Source: JALRHH01 sp964590315 (lineage in GTDB: Bacteria; Patescibacteriota; Saccharimonadia; Saccharimonadales; JALRHH01). Taken from it: DNA of 64,000 bases. The notes below the pieces were generated by a model. That model had not been told where the DNA came from. It was given only the letters and a program-made list of their open reading frames with translations, and did no database searches. The translations under genes were made by a program, and so were the position numbers. The stretch's first letter is position 1. Each line of letters opens with the position of its first letter. Below are positions 54,544 to 63,874 of the stretch, piece by piece. The stretch is taken from the NCBI GenBank assembly GCA_964590315.1, contig CAZPVS010000004.1, forward strand, positions 1 to 64,000. The letters are read 5' to 3'.

Positions 54544-56055
54544 TTATGAGAATTTTACGTCTGGGTAGATGGTCTTAGTGGTTTCGTCGATTTCGTGGCG
54601 GAGTTGTGGGAATGGCACGCCTTCACGGGCAGTGACGCCTTCGAACACCCAAAATACACGTTCACTGTAACCCCATCCGCATGCGGGCGGCATACCGTAT
54701 TCAAGCATTTCCACATAATCAATATCGAGCATCATTGCTTCTTCGTCGCCGGCGTCACGCATCTGTTGTTGCTCAGTAAACCGCTGTAACTGATCGATGG
54801 GATCATTTAATTCACTAAAGCCATTGCCGAGCTCTGATCCGGCAATCACCGGCTGGAACCGCTGGACCGTCTGCGGGTGATCCGGGTTGGCTTTTGCCAA
54901 TGGGCTGACGAAGAGAGGCGTGTTGATGAGCCACACAGGCCCGGCCACGTCTTTGCGGATATGTTTCCAGAGTTTATCGATGCCACGAGCAATATTCTCC
55001 GTTTTCTCTACCTCGAGCTTGTTGTCCTGGAGAGCCTTCTTAACTTGCGCAATATCGCAATTAAAGACATCAATGTTGTAGCGATCCTGAATAACTTGAG
55101 CATAATCCCATTCCTCCCAATCCTTAGCCAGATCAACGGTAAATCCGTTCATACTGAACTGTAATGTACCGAAAGTAGTATGGAGAACTTCGCGGTACAT
55201 TTCTGTCATAAATTTCATACCATCACGCCAGTCGGCATACGCCCAATACCATTCCATTGCGACGTGCTCTGGCAAATGCTCGTCACTGTAATTCTCGTTA
55301 CGAAAACGTGGCCCAATATCATATACCTTTTCATACCCGCCGCCAAGCAAGCGTTTCAGTGGCAGTTCATGGCTAATTCGAAGGTAAAAGTCTTGATCCA
55401 AGGCGTCCATGTGCGTCACAAATGGATTCGCATCTGCGCCCCCTGTCGTATGCTCAAGCACAGGGATATTAATTTCCGCAAAGCCGTTTTTATTCAAAAA
55501 ATCGCGCGTTGCCTGCCAGAATTTACTTCGTCGGATAAACCGTTCCCGCACCTCATGATTGACGCTCATGTCCACATAACGGCGACGCATTCGCTCTTCT
55601 TTGTTGGTAAAACCTTCTTGCTCAGTCGGCATACCACGCAAACTTTTCGTAAGAATCCGTAGTTGTCGAACTTCGATAGAAATCTCGCCCGTCTGTGTCT
55701 TGATAACAGTACCCGTCGCCTCGATGAAATCACCTGGATCAAGTAAATTGATTTGCGCAAACCCCACCTGACTATGAACGGCATCCAGAGGTTCAAGCAG
55801 ATCGTGTTTCAGAAATAGTTGCACCTGACCGCTAAAATCACGCAGTATAAAGAATGCGATCTTGCCAAATTTGCGCGTACCCATTAGCCTCCCGGCCACT
55901 GTTACCTCTTGGCCGTTCAGCTCATCAAATGTGCTAACAATAGTACCCGCATCGTGCGTCCGACGGGCCGTTGCCGGATACGGGTTTATACCGAGATTTT
56001 TTATCTCATCGAGTTTTCTTAAGCGCTCATCGCGCAGTTCTTTCAGTGTTGCCAT
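54544..56055 (-). CDS. lysS: Lysyl-tRNA synthetase (class II)
   Basis: 503 residues: N-terminal OB-fold anticodon domain (QEVTVAGRLMGTRKFGKIAFFILRDFSGQVQLF) and class II core with motif 2 RFRNENYSDEHLPEHVAMEWYWAYAD. Near the C-terminus DIDYVEMLEYGMPPACGWGYSERVFWVFEGV replaces the more common motif 3 wording (GLGIGIDR), so this end is divergent. It charges tRNA-Lys. It begins a long same-strand run through to 50408. Confidence 0.93.
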   Translation of the reverse strand: MATLKELRDERLRKLDEIKNLGINPYPATARRTHDAGTIVSTFDELNGQEVTVAGRLMGTRKFGKIAFFILRDFSGQVQLFLKHDLLEPLDAVHSQVGFAQINLLDPGDFIEATGTVIKTQTGEISIEVRQLRILTKSLRGMPTEQEGFTNKEERMRRRYVDMSVNHEVRERFIRRSKFWQATRDFLNKNGFAEINIPVLEHTTGGADANPFVTHMDALDQDFYLRISHELPLKRLLGGGYEKVYDIGPRFRNENYSDEHLPEHVAMEWYWAYADWRDGMKFMTEMYREVLHTTFGTLQFSMNGFTVDLAKDWEEWDYAQVIQDRYNIDVFNCDIAQVKKALQDNKLEVEKTENIARGIDKLWKHIRKDVAGPVWLINTPLFVSPLAKANPDHPQTVQRFQPVIAGSELGNGFSELNDPIDQLQRFTEQQQMRDAGDEEAMMLDIDYVEMLEYGMPPACGWGYSERVFWVFEGVTAREGVPFPQLRHEIDETTKTIYPDVKFS

Positions 56056-56144
56056 TATGTTATCTAGGTTACAGGTTTTAGGTAAAAGGTTCCAGTCCCA
56101 AAGCGGTATGCCCCGAGAGGCCTTTTACCCATATCTATACCCTA

Positions 56145-56600
56145 TTAGGAGATACGTGTAATCTTGTATACGTGCGTATCTGCAGGTGTCTTGATTTCAA
56201 CTGAGTCACCTAACTTCTTCCCCATAAGCGCTTGGCCGATAGGAGATTCATCAGATATCTTGCCGTTGAGTGGGTCTGCTTCTACAGTACCGACAATCTG
56301 GAACTGTTTCTTGGCGCCATTTTCGAGTGTAACAACTGAGCCAAGCTGTACCTTACTGTCACCTTTTGGTTTTGTAATTACCTCAACGTTGTTCAGGATA
56401 TGCTCTACTTCTGATATCCGTGCCTCAAGCTTCTCTTGCTCTTGACGAGCTGTTTGGTATTCGGCGTTTTCCGCAAGATCGCCAAATTCACGGGCAGTCT
56501 TAATCTTCTCAGCAACCACACTGCGTTGCGGAATAAGCTCATCGAGCTCTTTTTGTAATTCATCGACCCCTTCTTGGGTCAAGCTAAACTTCTTATTCAT
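56145..56600 (-). CDS. greA: Transcription elongation factor GreA
   Basis: Rescues backtracked RNA polymerase by stimulating transcript cleavage. 151 residues: N-terminal coiled coil with the acidic tip (EKIKTAREFGDLAENAEYQTARQEQ) and C-terminal FKBP-like part ending SPIGQALMGKKLGDSVEI. GGAAGGAGTAG precedes the ATG. Confidence 0.97.
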   Translation of the reverse strand: MNKKFSLTQEGVDELQKELDELIPQRSVVAEKIKTAREFGDLAENAEYQTARQEQEKLEARISEVEHILNNVEVITKPKGDSKVQLGSVVTLENGAKKQFQIVGTVEADPLNGKISDESPIGQALMGKKLGDSVEIKTPADTHVYKITRIS

Positions 56601-56615
56601 GGTCTACTCCTTCCG

Positions 56616-56641
56616 TCCCCATGCTGTTGCGGGGCTTTTTT
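56616..56641 (+). terminator. GC hairpin upstream of greA
   Basis: CCCC, 10-nt loop, GGGG, then CTTTTTT on the plus strand, where no gene needs it. On the minus strand the hairpin sits in the greA leader without a T-run. The role is unclear. Confidence 0.4.
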
Positions 56642-56681
56642 GTATCTGTCTCTCGGAATTAACTTAATTATATCAACTTGC

Positions 56682-57932
56682 TTATGACTTAGATAGCATT
56701 TTCAGCAAATCATCAGTTGTTGCCATACTCGTTTCGTCTGCGAGTCGTGATTTGAATTCATGCTTGCCTGCTTCAACTGTCTTGGCACTAACTACCACTC
56801 GATACGGCATGCCCATCAGGTCTGCGTCTGCAAACTTCTCTCCCGGGCGCGTATCACGGTCATCATATAGTACCGAAATCCCTTGGGTAGTCAATACCCT
56901 ATACAATTCATCAGCTGAAGATATCACAGATGGCATATCTCCCAGCCGTGCGAGGTAGACTTTGAACGGCGCCACCTGCTCCGGCCATACCAAACCTTTT
57001 TCGTCTGCAAACTTCTCTGCCAGCATCCCCATTGCTCGAGTGATGCCAATGCCGTATGAGGCAAGGTATACTGGTTTTTCGGTGCCGTCCTCGTCTGTAA
57101 AGGTGATGTGCATGGTTGCTGATTTCTCGGTGCCAAACTTAAAAATATTGCCCGCTTCCACACTTTTTACTGGTTGTAATTCATCGCGGTTAATACCCAT
57201 TTCCTGCGCGGCATCTTCAAGTACTTCTTCATTGACTGCAGTACCCGAGTCTTGATGATAGTAGAGTACATCTTCTCCTGCATCGCAAATAGTTTGAAAC
57301 TCGTGACTAAACTTTGTGAAGGCCCCACCACTTGCAAATGTCACGTATGTATCCTCACCAACGCCAAGCCGCTCAAACACACGCTGGTAGGCTGTTATCA
57401 CCGTGTCATAATATGCATCCATATCCGCTTCTGTGGCGTGCAGAGAATACATGTCTTTCATCACGAATTCCCGACCGCGCATAATACCACTTTTGGCGCG
57501 TAGCTCATTACGCATTTTCGTCTGAAACTGATACACGCTGACTGGCAGGTCTTTATAGCTGTGCACAAATTGCTTCATCATTTCCAGAATAGCCTCTTCG
57601 TGCGACCATCCAAATCCTACTTCAGTACCGTCTTTCAGCTTTGATTTGAACCATACGTCCACGACGTCATCATCCCAGCGACCTGTTGCTTGCCACGTTT
57701 CTTTCGGCTGCAAACTGCTCATAATCAGCTCCTGGCCACCAACTGCATTCATTTCTTCACGTACAATCTGTTTAATATTCTCGAGCACCCGAAGCCCGAG
57801 TGGCGTATAGGCATACACGCCTGCCATAACCTTATAGACATAACCCGCCCGAATAAGAAGCTGGGCGTTGAGGGCTACTTCGTCAGCAGGAGCGTCTTTT
57901 CTGGTTTTAGTGAATAATTGTGATGTTCTCAT
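56682..57932 (-). CDS. proS: Prolyl-tRNA synthetase lacking the editing insertion
   Basis: 416 residues of the bacterial-type ProRS: MRTSQLFTKTRKDAPADEVALNAQLLIRAGYVYKVMAGVYAYTPLGLRV, motif 2 KMRNELRAKSGIMRGREFVMKDMYS and GIGITRAMGMLAEKFADEKGLVWP as motif 3, then the anticodon domain. The roughly 180-residue INS editing domain of E. coli ProRS is absent, so mischarged Ala-tRNA-Pro would need another factor. Confidence 0.95.
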   Translation of the reverse strand: MRTSQLFTKTRKDAPADEVALNAQLLIRAGYVYKVMAGVYAYTPLGLRVLENIKQIVREEMNAVGGQELIMSSLQPKETWQATGRWDDDVVDVWFKSKLKDGTEVGFGWSHEEAILEMMKQFVHSYKDLPVSVYQFQTKMRNELRAKSGIMRGREFVMKDMYSLHATEADMDAYYDTVITAYQRVFERLGVGEDTYVTFASGGAFTKFSHEFQTICDAGEDVLYYHQDSGTAVNEEVLEDAAQEMGINRDELQPVKSVEAGNIFKFGTEKSATMHITFTDEDGTEKPVYLASYGIGITRAMGMLAEKFADEKGLVWPEQVAPFKVYLARLGDMPSVISSADELYRVLTTQGISVLYDDRDTRPGEKFADADLMGMPYRVVVSAKTVEAGKHEFKSRLADETSMATTDDLLKMLSKS

Positions 57933-58049
57933 GGATTGATACTTCCGGTGTTATATAAATAAAATTATGAGGTCAGATAATCATACGGCTCGAGCCGGCA
58001 GCTGTGGGAGGGAGAAGAAACGGCGGTTCATGTTCTGCATTATTTTATC

Positions 58050-58904
58050 CTACGCTACCTTAAAGATAAATAGCACCGTGAAGGCAATGCCATTTTTCAT
58101 GAAATGCACAATAATCCCTGGCCATAGACTCCCCGTCTTGTGCCGCAACCAAATCAGAACCATTGACAGTACAAATGTATCTGCGGCCGCCGTCCACAAC
58201 AGTGGTTTACCGCTACCCCATTGCAAATGAGCGGCAGCAAACACTAGGCTGGCCACCAATGCCGCAACAATAACTGGCATTCGGGTGCGCAACCCTGTAA
58301 ACATAAATCCACGCACAAGGATTTCCTCAACCAACGGAGGGAGAATTACCAAACTCACAAAAATAAAGAGTAGTTCGGGACCTACTGCCGTTGTGTCAAA
58401 GCCTAGCTCCTGTGATTGTTCCGTATCTACTTGAGGGAATAACGCTGTGAGTAGGTTAAACACGACGAGTGCGTAGAGCCCAAAGTACGCGACAAACCCA
58501 CCCACGGCGTATGGAATATCCCGCCATCGAGGTTTCACCCAGCCAATAGCTACCCAGGGAGTCCGTCGACGTTTCATGAAAACATACAATAAACCAATGG
58601 TAATCGCTTCTACGAGCAAGATAAATATAAACTGATAGAGCGCCGAGGAATCCAGCTCAGAGGCAAGGCGCTCATCACCATATCCCCTTGCCCCGCCGTA
58701 AATACCAATTGCCAAGCCGGCAACAAGCTGACTAATAAAATATACTGCGACGGTAATACCGACCGCTTCTTGCGGCGTCCAGTTAACCAGCGCTTCAGAC
58801 CCAGGAGTTCTAGTATGTGCCGCAAAGAACCGGACGAGTCCGTAAAGGCCCAGAATGAACAAGAGTGCAATCGCGCCCATTTCAGGATTAAATACGAGAT
58901 TCAT
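58050..58904 (-). CDS. CPBP-family intramembrane metalloprotease
   Basis: 284 residues, about eight membrane helices, CAAX/bacteriocin-processing family. Motif 1 PPLVEEILVRGFMF (EExxxR) and motif 2 VFAAAHLQWG with the His are present. In bacteria these cleave or handle peptides and prenylated or small membrane proteins. The stop of rseP (TAA) abuts its ATG, so it is translated with rseP. Confidence 0.9.
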   Translation of the reverse strand: MNLVFNPEMGAIALLFILGLYGLVRFFAAHTRTPGSEALVNWTPQEAVGITVAVYFISQLVAGLAIGIYGGARGYGDERLASELDSSALYQFIFILLVEAITIGLLYVFMKRRRTPWVAIGWVKPRWRDIPYAVGGFVAYFGLYALVVFNLLTALFPQVDTEQSQELGFDTTAVGPELLFIFVSLVILPPLVEEILVRGFMFTGLRTRMPVIVAALVASLVFAAAHLQWGSGKPLLWTAAADTFVLSMVLIWLRHKTGSLWPGIIVHFMKNGIAFTVLFIFKVA

Positions 58905-60032
58905 TTAGAAGAACCGTTTTACATCAACGATAGTTATAAGAACAAATAGAACCATGAGAACCGCGAATCCGGTACCATGAATACGATCTTCCATTTTTTC
59001 TGTTAGCGGCTTACGAATTCCTCTAAACAACAACGTCACGAAGAGCCGTCCGCCATCAAGTGCGGGAATAGGCAGAACATTCATTATTGCCAGGGTTAAT
59101 GATATAACGGCAATAATCATGAGTATGAACTGAATACCCAGGTCAGTCCCTTGCTGCAGAATTACAAAAATACCAACAGGCCCCGCGACTTGCTCTGTTG
59201 CTTTCTTGGTATCCCCAGTGAATAGCCCGGCAAGTGCGGTACCAAGCCCCTTAAACGTCAGTTCGGTGAACTGTTTGATGAGCCCCCCGGCCACAATGGG
59301 CGCTGACCATGTGTAACGGTTCACTTGGTATTCTCCTGGTGCAATACCTAAATAGCCTTTAGGATTATCAGTCTGTTTACTGGCATCCACCTCTGCAGTT
59401 GTCCTCAACTGAACAGTCGTTTTCTGTAGCTGGTCTGCACGCCGATACTGAATGTCGACAATTTGACCGGCATATTGTTTGGTAAGATCCGGAAATGACG
59501 CAGCGGTCGTGATGGTTGTCTGCGGGCCATCCTGAGGGCCGATACTGGCCAAGACATCCCGCTGCTGCAAGCCAGCTTTCGCGGCCGGCGAGTCAGCTTC
59601 TATATAACCAACAAAAAGCTGCTGCTGGGCAATTCGCTCATCACTCTTTATGGTGAATTGATTATCGACTAACTTTGGTATGCCGATGACGGCCAACAAG
59701 ACCAACATGAGGTATGCCGTGAGTAGATTCATCACGACACCCGCGACCATAATTTTAATTTTTGTGCTGAGCGGCGCTGCTCCGAAACTACCTTTTGCCT
59801 CACTGGCATCATGCTCTCCCTTGAGCCGCACAAAACCGCCGAGTGGCAACCAGTTCAGGGTATATTCAGTACCGTTTTTTCGCGCGAGTGTCTTTGCCTT
59901 TGGGGGAAACCCAATACCAAACTCCTCAACATCAACCCCACCCCGGCGAGCCATAATGAAGTGGCCCCATTCGTGAACGACGACGAGTCCCACAAATAGA
60001 ATAATTCCCAATATAAACAATAGTACTGACAT
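58905..60032 (-). CDS. rseP: Site-2 protease RseP/EcfE family
   Basis: 375-residue zinc intramembrane protease. HExxH in VVVHEWGHFIMARRGGVDVEEFGIGFPPKA, the PDZ domain (about 150-235, EADSPAAKAGLQQRDVLASIG), and the C-terminal metal-ligand loop NVLPIPALDGGRLF. Cleaves membrane-bound regulators after a first cut. ATG is 7 nt after TATACT (60040-60045), so probably leaderless. No sigma/anti-sigma pair is in the window. Confidence 0.95.
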   Translation of the reverse strand: MSVLLFILGIILFVGLVVVHEWGHFIMARRGGVDVEEFGIGFPPKAKTLARKNGTEYTLNWLPLGGFVRLKGEHDASEAKGSFGAAPLSTKIKIMVAGVVMNLLTAYLMLVLLAVIGIPKLVDNQFTIKSDERIAQQQLFVGYIEADSPAAKAGLQQRDVLASIGPQDGPQTTITTAASFPDLTKQYAGQIVDIQYRRADQLQKTTVQLRTTAEVDASKQTDNPKGYLGIAPGEYQVNRYTWSAPIVAGGLIKQFTELTFKGLGTALAGLFTGDTKKATEQVAGPVGIFVILQQGTDLGIQFILMIIAVISLTLAIMNVLPIPALDGGRLFVTLLFRGIRKPLTEKMEDRIHGTGFAVLMVLFVLITIVDVKRFF

Positions 60033-60052
60033 CTTGTTAAGTATAACTGGTT

Positions 60053-60754
60053 TTAAGTGCCAAATCTACGCTTACGTGCGGCAAAATCTCTGAGGGCCGC
60101 ATCAAGCTCATCTGGGGTGAAATCTGGCCACAGCGTATCCGAAAAGTACAGTTCTGCATAATCCGAACGGTACAGCATGAATCCACTTGTCCGATGCTCA
60201 CCCGAGGTGCGAATCAATAAATCGATACCCGGTATCTCCGGATGGTACAGCGCGTCTGCAATATGCTGTCGAGTAATGTCGGCTGGCTTGATGCCTGCCG
60301 TCAGGAGGGATTTTACCGCATCAACGAGCTCCTCTTGGCCGCCATAGTTAAAGCATATTGCTAACGTCCCGCGAGTATTGGTTGCGGTTTTTGCTTCGGT
60401 CTTCTCAATAGCGTTCTGCACTGTTTTGCTCAGACCCTCACGTCGACCAAGTATGACCACTCGTATATTGGCTGCATCAAACGTATCCAGATGTTTTTCG
60501 ACTGCCTTGATGAGAAGCTTCATAAGATACCCGACTTCTTCCTCGGTACGTTGCCAGTTTTCCGTCGAAAATGCAAAGGCACTAACACACCGTATGCCCC
60601 GATCAAATGCGGCGAGTGCTGTATTTTTAAACGTTTCGGCCCCTTGCCGATGTCCCTCGAGTGTAGGTAACCCTTTTTGTTTAGCCCATCGCCTATTTCC
60701 ATCCAATATCAATCCTAGGTGGCATGGCAGGTCATTATTATCACTATTTATCAC
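60053..60754 (-). CDS. uppS: Undecaprenyl (isoprenyl) diphosphate synthase
   Basis: cis-Prenyltransferase making the lipid carrier for cell-wall precursors. 233 residues with HLGLILDGNRRWAKQKGL (catalytic Asp), SAFAFSTENWQR, CFNYGGQEELVDAV and IDLLIRTSGEHRTSGFMLY. Initiation is from GTG 60754, 7 nt after TATAAT (60762-60767), a leaderless GTG start. Confidence 0.95.
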   Translation of the reverse strand: MINSDNNDLPCHLGLILDGNRRWAKQKGLPTLEGHRQGAETFKNTALAAFDRGIRCVSAFAFSTENWQRTEEEVGYLMKLLIKAVEKHLDTFDAANIRVVILGRREGLSKTVQNAIEKTEAKTATNTRGTLAICFNYGGQEELVDAVKSLLTAGIKPADITRQHIADALYHPEIPGIDLLIRTSGEHRTSGFMLYRSDYAELYFSDTLWPDFTPDELDAALRDFAARKRRFGT

Positions 60755-60807
60755 GCAGTGAATTATACTTCACATTCATAGAAGAATACATATCTTAGTC
60801 CCCGATA

Positions 60808-60836
60808 TTGATAAGATTGCAATTGAAGTTTATAGT
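60808..60836 (+). promoter_or_regulatory. Promoter of the EEP surface protein
   Basis: TTGATA, 17-bp spacer, TATAGT on the plus strand, 23 nt before ATG 60860. Confidence 0.65.
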
Positions 60837-60859
60837 TGTAGTCACGAAGAACTAATCAC

Positions 60860-63223
60860 ATGGAGTATTTACCAAACTTTTTATCTCGAGCGCATGCTGC
60901 CGAAGACGCAGTAGACGGCTCAGATATTGCTCATTACAGGGTCTACTATGGTTCTGATGTGGAGGGTAATGTTAATACCGAACGGTTTGATCCAAATATC
61001 AAGATCACTTTTGACCGAAGTGACGAGAACAGTACGGCTGAAGCACAAGCAGAGCTATACGATGTCATCCGCAAAAAAGATACTGTCAGACGTGCTTCTT
61101 GGCTGGGCGCTAGTCTCGGTGGGGCCGCTCTCATTTCCGGAGCAATATTAGGCGTGAATGCAGATCAACCGTCCCGTAGCGATACTACGCCTGTCGCAAG
61201 TGGAGAGCGCGGCACAAAGAGTCCCCAGCACGCTCAAAAACAAATCACACTTAACCAGCAGGCATCCCCTTCATCCTCATTAACCCCATCACCTGAGCCT
61301 TCGCCTAGTCAAGGGCCACCCCGTATCAAAATAGTAGAAAAAGAAGTGCCCGTTCCCGTTGAAGGTCCGACAGTGTACATCACCGAGTCAGTCACGAAGG
61401 AGCCACAACCCCATGACAGCGGATGCTACGTCATAAATAACGGTGAGACAATTGCGACATGTCCCGATGGTTTTCAAAGTGCCGTCAAACACATAAAGCC
61501 GCAAGAACTTGAAACGCTTATGCACGATATGTTTTCGGATATTATTGACTTGTTTAATGGCACAGGCCAAGATACCACTGTCACCTATGCAATTAATACA
61601 AAGGTGGCCGCGATCGGTAATCAGGCAGCGCAGCCAGTTGATGGCATCGACGAAGTTTCTGCACAAGAGCGCCTCCAGATAACTGCCCGCTTCATTCAGG
61701 CAGAAAAAATTGGATTTGCGACGGTGGCAGGCCTTACGACCACTACGCAAGAAAAATCTATTCTTATGAACGCACTGAATGCTGACGATACTACCTACGG
61801 TATATTCCCTGGCTCCGGCGCAGATTCAGCGCGCGACATTATATATGACACTGATAAATTCGCATATATTGATGGTCAGACCGCTCCATTGACAGGGACC
61901 AATGGCAAGCTGTTTGACTCTCCTGTACTGCGATTGAAGGATGTTGCAAGCGATCAGGAGTTTTTCGTCGTCGGCTTCTGGGCTGCTGAAGCATCCGATA
62001 AGCACCCACATCCACATGATCATCAAACTACCGCCGCTGCCGAGATGAATGAACTTGTAGCGCAACTGATTAACCAGCACCGTATACCGGTCTATCTGGT
62101 AGGTGATGCGGGGAATAGCCCGACGGCAATCGCCTGTTCCGCGGCAGAAACACAATACCTTGAGAGCTCGTTCTCTGCTCTGTCCGTGGACGATAAATGC
62201 GTAGTACCGTCAACTGAAACGAACAATATGGTACTCGCAACGAAAGGCTCGCTGCTGAAAGAAATTCCCCTCAAGGACAGTGCAACATTTGGAGTAACCA
62301 GTGATGAGTTGCCCAAAATTGTTCGCCTCCGCCTCCCTGCGAACACACCCCTTCCAGACGTACCCCCGTCCTTCTCCACTGAACCTGAGACAGCGCCGAT
62401 CAGTGGTAAGCCATTTGAGATTGTTATTGCCCAATCTAACGAGTACGTCAGACTATCCCCCGAGAAATTTAAGCATGACTTAAAGATCATACTCTCGCAC
62501 GAACCACACATTATCACGTTCAATGAAATGATAAAAAGAAGTGCTAGTCTTATCACTCCCAAAGGGTATGATATGTGGCGAGGGAATGACAACGATTACA
62601 TGAAAGGCACGCCTGTACTCTGGCGAGAGGACACGTGGCAGCCGGCCCGAGAGTATAAGGAGAACCGTGGCACCATAATGACTTCTATTGCCCCCCACAT
62701 GAAATGGGCTACAACGGCTGCCAATTGGGTTACGCTTGAGCATGCGGACGGACATGTTGTATCTGTTATATCCGCGCACCTTCCCCCATTCCCCCATGTC
62801 AGTAGGGACAGGCGCGAACTGTATCGAGAGGCGATACAGAAGCTGAACGAGCTGGTTGGCCGTCTGTCTGAACGAGGTGAAGTTGTCCTTGCTGGGGATA
62901 TGAACACACATTTCCAAATCGATACCAATCGTAGAAAAAAGGGTGACCAAGGTAAGCTACACCCATTGCTCAAAAGTATTCGAAAATCAGGCCTCATATC
63001 CACATATGAACCGACCACCAATGGTGGGGAATCTAATGAACCAATTCATGGCTGGGGCACCGGCAATAAGGGTAAAAATGGTACTATCGATTATGTTTTC
63101 ACGCTGAAAAATGGGGCACTTGAACTCAAGAAACAACTTATTGAAGAGCGGACCCTCTCTGATCACGATGCAGTCGTTGCTACATACACATATAGGCCAA
63201 CACAAAATGTTTCAGGTCAATAA
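60860..63223 (+). CDS. Membrane-anchored protein with tandem EEP (endonuclease/phosphatase) domains
   Basis: 787 residues. A 79-residue cytoplasmic N-terminus, one membrane helix (about 80-100), a Ser/Pro-rich stalk (about 101-160), then two exo/endonuclease-phosphatase-like domains. The first (about 225-500) keeps the fold marks DIIYDTDKF, YLVGDAGNSP and TFGVTSDELPKIV but has lost key acidic and His residues. The second (about 510-780) is intact: IITFNEM (Glu), VISAHLPP, VLAGDMNTH, GTIDYVF and LSDHDAVVATY. EEP enzymes cut DNA, RNA or phospholipids. A surface nuclease or lipase for nutrient capture from host or neighbours is a fair guess. Confidence 0.8.
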   Translation: MEYLPNFLSRAHAAEDAVDGSDIAHYRVYYGSDVEGNVNTERFDPNIKITFDRSDENSTAEAQAELYDVIRKKDTVRRASWLGASLGGAALISGAILGVNADQPSRSDTTPVASGERGTKSPQHAQKQITLNQQASPSSSLTPSPEPSPSQGPPRIKIVEKEVPVPVEGPTVYITESVTKEPQPHDSGCYVINNGETIATCPDGFQSAVKHIKPQELETLMHDMFSDIIDLFNGTGQDTTVTYAINTKVAAIGNQAAQPVDGIDEVSAQERLQITARFIQAEKIGFATVAGLTTTTQEKSILMNALNADDTTYGIFPGSGADSARDIIYDTDKFAYIDGQTAPLTGTNGKLFDSPVLRLKDVASDQEFFVVGFWAAEASDKHPHPHDHQTTAAAEMNELVAQLINQHRIPVYLVGDAGNSPTAIACSAAETQYLESSFSALSVDDKCVVPSTETNNMVLATKGSLLKEIPLKDSATFGVTSDELPKIVRLRLPANTPLPDVPPSFSTEPETAPISGKPFEIVIAQSNEYVRLSPEKFKHDLKIILSHEPHIITFNEMIKRSASLITPKGYDMWRGNDNDYMKGTPVLWREDTWQPAREYKENRGTIMTSIAPHMKWATTAANWVTLEHADGHVVSVISAHLPPFPHVSRDRRELYREAIQKLNELVGRLSERGEVVLAGDMNTHFQIDTNRRKKGDQGKLHPLLKSIRKSGLISTYEPTTNGGESNEPIHGWGTGNKGKNGTIDYVFTLKNGALELKKQLIEERTLSDHDAVVATYTYRPTQNVSGQ

Positions 63224-63277
63224 CTAAATACAACATGCCATGGAGCGGGCAGGTAAATCCCGTCTCAGGATCGGACT

Positions 63278-63841
63278 TTAGACAGTTAGGATTTCTTGTT
63301 CTTTGGCCTTGGCTGCCGCTTCCGCCTGGGCCTTGTACTGACTCATGTTGTCGTCAGTCTGTTTTTGCAACCGTTTTGCCTCATCTTCGCCGATTTCTTT
63401 ATTCTTCTTACCAGAATCAATGGCATCCATCGCCTCACGACGAATAGAACGAAGTGAAACCATACAGTCTTCAAGCTTACTATGTACAACTTTTACGTAC
63501 TCGCGACGGCGTTCTTCATTCAAGGGAGGAATTGGTACCCGGACAACACGACCGTCATCAGAAGGGTTGAGTCCCAGGGAAGGATTCTCGCGAATTGACG
63601 ATGCAATTGCCTGAATATTACTGGGATCGAATGGCGTGATCTGTAACAACTGGCCCTCTGGGGCAGTCACGTTCCCAACCTGAATCAGTGGCATGTCGGT
63701 GCCATAGGCCTTCACCACGACACTATCGAGCATACTGGGATGTGCTCGACCGGTTCTAACCTTTTTGAGATCTTGCTCAAAGTGGCCAATCGCAGCCTGG
63801 AATTTAGTATCAGCATCATTGACAGCCTGTGTGGGATTCAT
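63278..63841 (-). CDS. frr: Ribosome recycling factor
   Basis: Splits post-termination ribosomes with EF-G. 187 residues, usual length: FEQDLKKVRTGRAHPSMLDSVVVKAYG, then PLIQVGNVTAPEGQLLQITPFDPSNIQAI and NEERRREYVKVVHSKLEDCMVSLRSIRREAMD. GAGGAG precedes the ATG and a TATAAT lies about 25 nt upstream. It converges with the EEP gene. Confidence 0.97.
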   Translation of the reverse strand: MNPTQAVNDADTKFQAAIGHFEQDLKKVRTGRAHPSMLDSVVVKAYGTDMPLIQVGNVTAPEGQLLQITPFDPSNIQAIASSIRENPSLGLNPSDDGRVVRVPIPPLNEERRREYVKVVHSKLEDCMVSLRSIRREAMDAIDSGKKNKEIGEDEAKRLQKQTDDNMSQYKAQAEAAAKAKEQEILTV

Positions 63842-63874
63842 ATAACTCCTCTTTTATAGTTGTATTATACCAAT

